From: Chondrus crispus | Taxonomy: Eukaryota; Rhodophyta; Florideophyceae; Gigartinales; Gigartinaceae | Direction of reading: 5' to 3' | Length of the DNA stretch: 35,528 bases | Assembly: GCF_000350225.1 (NCBI RefSeq) | Contig: NW_005179151.1 | Location: 504,679 to 540,206 of the forward strand | Shown: in pieces, positions 28,577-35,528 of the stretch | How positions within the stretch are numbered: position 1 is the first letter of the stretch | Layout: every line of letters begins with the position of its first letter | Notes under the pieces: model-generated | The model's input: the letters and a program-made list of their open reading frames with translations, nothing else | Databases searched by the model: none | Told to the model about the DNA's origin: nothing | Made by a program: the position numbers and the translations under genes

Positions 28577-31500
28577 AAAGACTCCGTAAGGAGTTTCGGG
28601 CCCGCTGAACCTTAGCTTTGTCCGCAAAGGTCTTTAGAAATTGTTCCACCATATCTGGGATATCTTCATGCATGCACTGCAGAGATTCCCAATTAGGTTC
28701 CTCGTGTGCGAATCCTTTCCATTTAACGCGAACCTCGTATCTCTTCTCCCTGAAATTGTAGCGCAGATCCAAGAGCTTGAGTGCGACATTGTAGTGAATG
28801 TCATTATGGTCGATAGTATCGAGTAATTCCTGAGTCACATTAAGTTGTGAATCGGCGTAGAACTTCAATCTATTGGCATGGACAAGCGCGATCCTTTCAT
28901 TGACCAAATCCTGGCACTCATAGACCCAGTCAGACACAGCACGGATAATTTTTTGCGGTCCTAACCACTGGAGTTGAAGCTTTCTTCCATCTTGTGCTAT
29001 GCGCTTGGCCACTAAGACGAAGTCGCCAATAGAGAAGTTTGCGTGTTGCACATTGGTCTTTCGATTGTGTGCGTTGATGGAGGCCTCTCTGCGTTTGGTC
29101 CTTCGGGTGGCCACGTCTTGATGCAAGGATTCCAACGATTCAAGAAGAGCGTCAGTACGTATGCACCGTAAAAGCTTGATTGAATCGAGAGACTTGGGCT
29201 TTGAGTGTGTTGGGGGAACGATAAGGCTGAGAGGGTTGTCCGGTGGTAAACCAGAGAACACTGTAATAGGCGCACGGTGACCAAGACTCGCCACCTTCGC
29301 GTGGTTCAAAACGGATTGAATGATCGGAAGAATGTACGGCCATTCTTTTTCTTGCATACGGAATTCTGAAAGAAGGGCACGGCAAGTTCGAAAGACTTCG
29401 CGGCAAACTCTTTCTACTGTTCCATTTGCTTGAGGTGTGTTGGGTGTGGTAAAGTGATGGTGGGCATGAAGCGCGCGATTAACCTTATCCATAAGGATAT
29501 TTTTTAAATGGCTACCTCTATCAGAGATCCATACAGGCGAGACACCGAAGGCTGCGAACCAGTTAAGCAGAGCGGTAACAGCTGACTCAGCGTCTGGTTC
29601 TGTAGCGAGTTGTAACCACGTATACATTGAGGCGTCATCCTTGATGATTAAAGCGTATTTGTGCGCAGTCACACTGTCCCCCATATACAAGAAGTCAAAA
29701 TGAATGATCTCGTTGGGCTTATCGGAATGAAGTGCATGGCCATACGGGCGAGGGACTCGTTTCCCTGCGACTGTCGCGACACAATGCAGACACGAACGAC
29801 AGAAGGATGAGATGTCCGCATGCATGGTGTTCCAAAAATAATGTTCTTTGATAGACCTGTGTGTACTTTCAAACGCCCGATGACCAGCACGACCACAGTG
29901 ACAAATGACGCAGATACGCAGTTGTAAATGGGTGCAGGTAGCCGGAATGAAGATGGAACCGTCTCGAGTCTTAAGTAAACCACCACTCAAGGTCAAACTA
30001 AAATCGGATTTGTCTTCATCCGTAATTGCCTGTTGTGCGGCAAAAATGTCGGCCGTGGACGGCCATGTGAAATCTGGGACGTAATCGGGGGCAAAGGGAG
30101 CTTGGAAGAGTGCAGCAATGCGCAGATGTTTGACTTCCACCGCTTGGTTACGAGTGTTTTCTGGCTCCGATCCCCAGCGTGACAAAAGATCAGCCCAGCA
30201 GTTGTCTTCTCCGGATATATGTATGATGGTGTAGCTGAAATTAGCTAGAGTCATACCCCAACGTTGTATCTTGCCCAAGTTGGCTTTTGTCATCCGTGCT
30301 GCACAGTATTCGGGATTGAACATAAAAACAAGATTGCTGTGATCAGTGAACAGATGAAAACCTTGTGGGCGCATGAGGAGGTAGTCGAGGCGCTCGACGC
30401 TAAAAATGATTGCTGCCGCTTCCTTTTCGGGTGTAGACCAGCGCGAGCTGGCGTCTCTAAAAGAACCAGAAAGGAAAGCGAGCGGAGAGTGTTTTTGTTC
30501 TGCCACCGGTAGGTCCAACTCGCACGGAGCGATCTGCGTTAGTACACCGGACCAATGCTTGTCGCTGGCATCGGTGAATAAACATAACAGTTTCGAAGCG
30601 TCTGGGTGAGCGAGAGTGACGGAATGCGCAAGAGCGTCTTTGGCGTTGCTAAAAGCTTGGGAATGTACCTCAGCCCATCCGACGTCTCCCAGCTTGATCT
30701 TAGAGGCACGCCGCTTCGTCCGACCACCTGCCTTGTTATAAACGTTTTCCAAAAGTGCAATTAAAGGGGCCATCAAGGTCGTGAACTCTGGAATACTCGC
30801 GCGCATCCAGTTAGCGGCACAGGCGAATTGTTGTAGCTCATCACCTTTTTGTGGATGGGGCATGTCTAGCAAAGCCTGTAGTCGAGCAGGGTCCATGCGT
30901 ACCCCTGTGTCGCTGATTAACCGTCCACACCACTTGACTTCTCGCAGGAAAAGTTTGCATTTGGACGCATGTAGCTTGAGTCCTCGACTCTGACAGAGCT
31001 GGAGAAACTTTTTGAGAGTATCCAAAAGTTCAGTTGCGTCTTTGGCGTGAAAAAGCATGTCGTCGAGCCAAAGAAGTAGCTTGTCCGAGATATCATGGCA
31101 GATCAGTTGAACTGAACTTTGACAGTAAGCCACAGCGTTTCTCTGCCCATGCATGACACGAGTAGGGGTGTATACGCCATCAGGCGTGATGAAACTTTGG
31201 CACTCCTGCGATTCCGCAGCGAGAGGCAGTTGCCAGTATCCTTGACACAAATCGATGGCAGCAAAACATGTCTTCCCGGCTAATCGAGAGATCACTGTTT
31301 CAAGGTCGGGCATGGGCCAGGCATGTGCCAGGGTAACTTTGTTGACAGGTCGCAAATCTGTAGTGAATCGGAATTGTTCCGGTCCGTGCTTGGGTACAAT
31401 GAGAGGGGCGCATGCCCACGAGCTCTCACTGTTACGTCGCACAAGCCCCAATCGTTCCAATTCAGCAACTTTGTGGCGAAGAAAGGCTGCTTGGGGTGGC

Positions 31501-32186
31501 GCATATCGTCGTAGTTTCACACGCACGGGCTCTGCGTCAGGTTTGAGGCGGATGTTCATTGGTGGCACATCGACAGGTGGATTGGAACCAAGTTTGACAC
31601 GGAACACGTCGACGTATTGTTGGAGCATATCTTTCAAAGTTTCGGCATGGGTGGAAGATAGGCCGTTGTCGATGGCTTCCGTCAACATGCGGTCCAGATG
31701 TGGGGTTACATTCTGTTGAGCGTGGTCGCCTGCATCAATTATGTCCAGCTCGGGTGTCTCCTGTTCATTTTTTGTTTTGGCAGGCGCCACAGCACTGTCG
31801 TCCTCGCTGTCAGCCAGGAAGGTTGCTTGTGTAGTGACCTCTTTAGAAACTAAGCGAGACAGAGCTCCGGCATGCTGGTCTGATGCTGCCATATTCGCGT
31901 CGGCGTGAAAGGAAATATGCGAGCAATCCACATCATTGTACTGACGGCGAACACGTACCAAGTGATCATCGAAATTAAATCCAAGGGACTGTAGAAGTGG
32001 CCTCGACAGCAAAACCTCGTCCATAGGCTCCTTAAACACCATATATTCCACATTGCGTAGTCTGAAGGGTCCCTCCAATGTCTGAAGGGTAGTTGAAATA
32101 CGAGCCTTTTGTTCCGCCGTGATTACAATCGGCTGATCTCCGCCTTTGACAGCTAGTTCCATGGTGATAGGGGTTGCCAAGGGCAA
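28575..32186 (-). CDS. Gypsy pol: protease remainder, reverse transcriptase, RNase H, integrase, chromodomain (1,203 aa)
   Basis: Domains in order. Residues 1-80 read like the second half of a retroviral-type protease. The reverse transcriptase is about 230-430, with FTTDLRPVN, AAIDLCQGYWQ (Asp 312) and LWLDDML (Asp 375, 376; Trp-Leu instead of Tyr-Val before DD). RNase H has FTDAS (Asp 539), TPEKEA and FTDHSN. The integrase has an HHCC zinc-binding region at about 763-802 and a catalytic triad HFD (831), ISDRG (889) and NGTVERV (925), with exactly 35 residues between the second Asp and Glu. A chromodomain lies at about 1132-1190 (YEVRVKWKGF...PNWESL). The first codon of the open frame is TTG; the frame is already open upstream, overlapping gag, and lies in the -1 register, so expression by -1 frameshifting is likely. 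No inactivating change was seen. Confidence 0.96.
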   Translation of the reverse strand: MPLATPITMELAVKGGDQPIVITAEQKARISTTLQTLEGPFRLRNVEYMVFKEPMDEVLLSRPLLQSLGFNFDDHLVRVRRQYNDVDCSHISFHADANMAASDQHAGALSRLVSKEVTTQATFLADSEDDSAVAPAKTKNEQETPELDIIDAGDHAQQNVTPHLDRMLTEAIDNGLSSTHAETLKDMLQQYVDVFRVKLGSNPPVDVPPMNIRLKPDAEPVRVKLRRYAPPQAAFLRHKVAELERLGLVRRNSESSWACAPLIVPKHGPEQFRFTTDLRPVNKVTLAHAWPMPDLETVISRLAGKTCFAAIDLCQGYWQLPLAAESQECQSFITPDGVYTPTRVMHGQRNAVAYCQSSVQLICHDISDKLLLWLDDMLFHAKDATELLDTLKKFLQLCQSRGLKLHASKCKLFLREVKWCGRLISDTGVRMDPARLQALLDMPHPQKGDELQQFACAANWMRASIPEFTTLMAPLIALLENVYNKAGGRTKRRASKIKLGDVGWAEVHSQAFSNAKDALAHSVTLAHPDASKLLCLFTDASDKHWSGVLTQIAPCELDLPVAEQKHSPLAFLSGSFRDASSRWSTPEKEAAAIIFSVERLDYLLMRPQGFHLFTDHSNLVFMFNPEYCAARMTKANLGKIQRWGMTLANFSYTIIHISGEDNCWADLLSRWGSEPENTRNQAVEVKHLRIAALFQAPFAPDYVPDFTWPSTADIFAAQQAITDEDKSDFSLTLSGGLLKTRDGSIFIPATCTHLQLRICVICHCGRAGHRAFESTHRSIKEHYFWNTMHADISSFCRSCLHCVATVAGKRVPRPYGHALHSDKPNEIIHFDFLYMGDSVTAHKYALIIKDDASMYTWLQLATEPDAESAVTALLNWFAAFGVSPVWISDRGSHLKNILMDKVNRALHAHHHFTTPNTPQANGTVERVCREVFRTCRALLSEFRMQEKEWPYILPIIQSVLNHAKVASLGHRAPITVFSGLPPDNPLSLIVPPTHSKPKSLDSIKLLRCIRTDALLESLESLHQDVATRRTKRREASINAHNRKTNVQHANFSIGDFVLVAKRIAQDGRKLQLQWLGPQKIIRAVSDWVYECQDLVNERIALVHANRLKFYADSQLNVTQELLDTIDHNDIHYNVALKLLDLRYNFREKRYEVRVKWKGFAHEEPNWESLQCMHEDIPDMVEQFLKTFADKAKVQRARNSLRSL

Positions 32187-32188
32187 GA

Positions 32189-33400
32189 CTAAAACAAAAC
32201 ATCCGAGAGGGCCAATTTGTTGAGGTGTGTCTCCGATAATGCAGCATGGTCGGAGCCATAAGCACCATTGATAATGACGGGTATGGTATCCGCCAACTTG
32301 GCTTTGGTACGACCGTCGCGGCGCTCAGCAAGGGTATGATTCTGTTCTGGTGTAATCGTACCAGAGACAGTGAGCTGTTTCAAGGCACCTGATGGTTTGG
32401 GCTTGTTTCGTAAATATTGCTCCAAAAGGCGCTTCTTGGTTTCTGGCGACGACTTCGGGCATTTGTTGATAAAATGTCTCTCGCCTGCACACGTATTTGT
32501 GTTCAAACACGACGGCGGGAGTTTTTTCTGGGGGTCAGTTGGGGAATGTGGATCCGTGTTTATGCCACTCGTAACGTTACGAAACGAAAACCGCGATTTA
32601 GGGTGAGGAAAGTCGCTCGGCACAACAGATGTCCCGTTGGAAGTTTTTCCCCGTTGTATGCGGCGATCCGTATGTCTCTGTGGCCCTTGTCTGCCCTTGT
32701 TATACTCGTTTCCATTTTTACCGTAGTCAGAACGGTTGTAAGCAGATGAAGGATACTCTCTTTCATTGCATGGGACAAATTGTTCACAAGCCACTGCCAT
32801 ATCAACCACATATTTGTAAAAACCTTTCCAGTCTTTCTTTAAAGACGACTTGTGCATAGCCAGGTCGTTTTCAATTTTCCTCCGGAGCGTCGGGGGTCGC
32901 AGCAAACTGCAGATATGGCGGACAGCTGCCTTGGGGTTGTCCGTCTTGATATTATCCAATTTCTTGCTACGCAAGAAAGTATTGTAGTCAGTGAAGAGGG
33001 AAATTATTCGTAACTTTGGGTCAGTTTCAGCAGTTTTAATACGCACTGACTTGCGCACGAGAGAATCAAGCTCATCAACTGTAAAACTATCAAGCGTGTA
33101 GTTGTCTTGAGCAAATAACCATCTCTCAAGGGTTTCGTCCTTCAATTCAGCCCGCGTAGTGACGCCGGGGAAAGTTTCTAAGTCAATAAGTGATTCAAGC
33201 AAATCGAAATCGACAGAAGAGACCAACGAAACCGGTTTAAAATCACTTCCTTGTGACTCTGCCTCTGAAACGCGCAAAAGATAGCGCTCCCTCTCCCGCA
33301 AAAAAATGTGAATCGTCTTTCGTCCAAGTTCTGTTAGTTCGGGATGTCGCTCTGGAATAAAAACCGGCGGCCCGACAGTAGAATGGTTTTTCAAACTCAT
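32189..33400 (-). CDS. Gypsy gag plus start of protease (403 aa)
   Basis: The ATG at 33400 lies 30 bases from the 5' LTR. A helical, charged capsid-like region (about 20-215) is followed by a basic stretch (220-275) and a single variant zinc knuckle C298-x5-C304-x4-H309-x4-C314. The usual retroviral pattern is C-x2-C-x4-H-x4-C. Near the end, VIINGAYGSDHAALSE (375-390) sits where a protease active site (D-S/T-G) is expected, but I see YGSD rather than D-S/T-G. The frame stops at 32189-32191, and the -1 frame runs into pol. Assignment is by position, zinc knuckle and compatibility with pol; sequence-level gag similarity was not tested. Confidence 0.88.
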   Translation of the reverse strand: MSLKNHSTVGPPVFIPERHPELTELGRKTIHIFLRERERYLLRVSEAESQGSDFKPVSLVSSVDFDLLESLIDLETFPGVTTRAELKDETLERWLFAQDNYTLDSFTVDELDSLVRKSVRIKTAETDPKLRIISLFTDYNTFLRSKKLDNIKTDNPKAAVRHICSLLRPPTLRRKIENDLAMHKSSLKKDWKGFYKYVVDMAVACEQFVPCNEREYPSSAYNRSDYGKNGNEYNKGRQGPQRHTDRRIQRGKTSNGTSVVPSDFPHPKSRFSFRNVTSGINTDPHSPTDPQKKLPPSCLNTNTCAGERHFINKCPKSSPETKKRLLEQYLRNKPKPSGALKQLTVSGTITPEQNHTLAERRDGRTKAKLADTIPVIINGAYGSDHAALSETHLNKLALSDVLF

Positions 33401-33430
33401 GATCGTAACCTAAGGAGGCTTAGTGATCAC

Positions 33431-33662
33431 TATTGCCAGCACTCCACAACTCGTGGAGGTCTTGGGATCGATGCCTCTTTATTCTTTTGAACCTCAGGTC
33501 TTTGAGGCTTTATGTAGGGATTTGACTACCGGAAAACTACAGGAATCGCTAGACAGTTCCTCTCTTCTAGAATGCATGCACCATCATGGTGCATCAAATA
33601 ATGTCAAATGCAAGAGAGGGACAGCTGAAACTTCCCACAAGGTACTGTGTCACAGTACTACA
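33431..33662 (-). repeat. 5' LTR of the gypsy element
   Basis: By eye identical to 28333-28564. The open frames on its plus strand are duplicated in both LTRs and are not genes. Confidence 0.93.
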
Positions 33663-33666
33663 GCCT
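33663..33666. repeat. Target-site duplication GCCT (right)
   Basis: Partner of 28329-28332. Confidence 0.75.
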
Positions 33667-34138
33667 CTGCGCGATTTATTCCAGCGCGGCAGTATGCGCG
33701 TACGAATCTATGTCCACACTTTGTGAGTTGCGCGACTGTTTATCCCGTCTAAAGGATCTAGTGATATTGTCGACTCGGCGTGAGTGTGTGAGACGTAGGC
33801 GCCCCCAGGTGTTTTCTTGAGGAAAAGATATGCCTTGTCTGTGTTACACGTTGGTTGCAACAGTGGAGGCGATCTCGAACATCTCTTTCGTACGCAAATG
33901 TAACCTCACAGAAAGATGAGGCGAATGGATTGGTTGTGATTTTAGAATACACTTGGAGAGAATTGTCGTTTCTCGACTGAAGGAGTGAAGGCGTTATAGC
34001 CACGTAACCTCGAATGCAACTGTCTTGAAAAGTTCGAATACCTCAGAGCATCAGAGAATCATGCGGACATTCAGTCCTGGATCCTTGCAATGTGAAGTGC
34101 TTTAGTTGTTAAAGTCCCACACCCTCAGTGGTAGACTA
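33667..34138. other. Intergenic stretch between the gypsy element and the right duplication arm
   Basis: No gene was recognised. It includes copy B of the diverged dispersed repeat (33865-34003). Confidence 0.5.
33865..34003. repeat. Diverged dispersed repeat, copy B (inverted relative to copy A)
   Basis: Reverse complement aligns with 24164-24297. It lies on the inner side of the right duplication arm, so its position is not explained by the large inverted duplication. Confidence 0.7.
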
Positions 34139-35528
34139 TGCAAAGCAGAAGCACACGCGTTGTGCGCCTATGCCGTATAGTAAATTAATTATCTCGTTGG
34201 CGATCATCAAGAAGTTGTGAACCTCTGCATATTGGCTGGATGAAAGTCACCTCTAGTCTAGCTAGAGAAAGAACGAGTAGCACTAGGACAGGAAAAGGTA
34301 TGCGCAGCGCAGTGTTGTAGTAATGCACTTTTGGGTAGCGCATTTCATGAACAGTGCACAAGGTTTAGTCCTGCTAAAAATAAGCGGCGTTCACACGTGT
34401 CCGAAGTTTCTGGGCTGCACAGTTGGGGTCGCCGACATGTGGATGTTTCGAGCAATGCACGCTGTGAATAATGCGCCTTTCTCACCCTTCTCAGCGGTGT
34501 GCAATATCTCGTTTACCGAACTGTATGACGAATTAATTCAATCCACACATGCACATAGCACAGCTAAAAAACGTGACGAAACACGTCACCAACATGATTC
34601 TGATCCGTGATCTACTGTGATCTCCTCACGCGACACGTAAACATATATTCCCTCGAGCGGCATTTAGTTTAACCCATGACCCGACATCGACCCCTAACTC
34701 CTCTCCCGTCCTGGCGGTCCAGACGGTTCTTTTAATGCTTTCCAGCTTCCCCGCATTTCCATATTCAGCAACCATCCAGAAACCTTCTCCCTCGTGCCTC
34801 AACCGTCACCGTCATCACAGAAGGTGCGACAGTATCTTGCCACCTTGGTGGGGACGCTGTTTCCGTCACGGCTGCAACCATGCCTCTCCACTTTCCTCAA
34901 TCACGATGCTCCTCCCTCCTTCCGTGTCGACCAACGGCCCCGGATTCTCGCCATTTCCGAAGCCATTCAACCGGAATCATGCCCCTCGAATCGTGCACTT
35001 TCCACGCCCCGTATCCCACGCACAATGACAATTGAAAATTGACAACCGACCCACTTTCACGCAACACAATCTTCCGTCACCCTCCTCCCCTCTCCTCTCT
35101 GGAACCGTTCCCGTTTGCCACTTAATCTTTTCAATTTGCGTTCCAACCTCTGCGTTCTCTTCCTGACTCACATAAATACCACCCCATACCTCCTTCTGTT
35201 ACCATCTGCTTTGCCTACTCCGCTCCAAACTATATCTTTGCTTGACACATCTCGGATTCATCTTCGACTTCGCTCATCAACTCAACTCTCCCTCTTCCTG
35301 ACCCATCTCTTTTTCGTCTTCAATTTCGCGTCGCTACTCAGCTGACCAACACTCGCTCGCCTTTTGATCTCCTCACACGCCCTCTTCTGATTCAATTGCA
35401 TTTCCTACTTTTCGAACCACTTTCAGTGCTACCTCAGCAGCAAATCCGTGTTAATAAGGATTTTTCAACCGTACTTCCGGCTTTTATTGTATCTCTCGCC
35501 TCAAAACGATTTTATCAACTGTCCTGCT
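34139..35528. repeat. Right arm of the large inverted duplication, cut by the window edge
   Basis: Reverse complement of 26096-27485. In the left arm the LARP-like ATG lies 116 bases further on. If the duplication continues, a second LARP-like gene on the plus strand would begin at about 35640, outside this window. Confidence 0.95.

Larger units (their letters stand above)
28333..33662 (-). mobile_element. Structurally complete Ty3/gypsy chromodomain retrotransposon (5.33 kb)
   Basis: Two 232-bp LTRs (28333-28564 and 33431-33662) appear identical, and a GCCT duplication borders them. Between them lie gag and pol open frames on the minus strand. The element is very compact: 30 bases separate the 5' LTR from the gag ATG, and the pol stop overlaps the polypurine tract beside the 3' LTR. 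Identical LTRs and undamaged long frames imply recent insertion. The C-terminal chromodomain places it near the chromoviruses. Confidence 0.95.

Noticed and set aside
28313..28615. Open frame repeated at 33423-33752
   Set aside because: Both copies are the gypsy LTR read on the plus strand.

Overview
The window looks like nuclear DNA from an intron-poor eukaryote, most economically a florideophyte red alga of the Chondrus/Gracilaria type. That placement is an inference. It rests on host-like genes that read without introns, on dense LTR-retrotransposon and DNA-transposon content, and on eukaryotic markers: a proteasome alpha-5 gene, a La-motif gene and a tRNA-His with a eukaryotic-type discriminator base. 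A run of exactly 100 N shows that this is a scaffold with one unsized gap.

Layout. At 1-2168 is the 3' part of a Ty1/copia polyprotein, open through the left edge. At 3348-9627 is one long gene of an uncharacterised mobile-element-like family. It is cut into six pieces by three single in-frame stop codons and two one-base frame changes, yet its order of motifs is preserved. From 9.6 to 20.5 kb lies gene-poor DNA crowded with palindromes. It holds three copies of an undescribed gene family encoding proteins of about 142-167 residues (signal peptide, Pro-rich ectodomain, N-glycosylation sequon, one membrane span, Cys-Cys-Asn-Cys, Ser/Thr tail), spaced about 4.0-4.5 kb apart. Between the copies are two PIF/Harbinger-type elements with TAA target duplications (one keeps a recognisable transposase remnant) and a 180-bp inverted repeat that flanks the middle copy and touches the assembly gap. 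From 20.9 to 22.7 kb is a mosaic of short repeats.

From 22.7 to 26 kb comes a host-gene island: tRNA-His(GTG), intronless PSMA5, and a convergent La-motif (LARP-like) gene on the minus strand. The upstream region of the LARP gene (26096-27485) is repeated in inverted orientation at 34139-35528, so a second LARP-like gene may start just past the right edge. Between the two arms sits a structurally complete, apparently very young Ty3/gypsy chromodomain element (28333-33662) with LTRs identical by eye and a 4-bp target duplication.

The strongest candidates for something undescribed are the broken 6.3-kb gene and the three-member membrane-protein family, which shares its 5' leader, TATA-like position and 3' region. 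A TGTAAA motif 93-111 nt downstream of the stop codon in nearly all host-like genes may be a polyadenylation signal. No CRISPR, operon-like or prokaryotic feature was seen.
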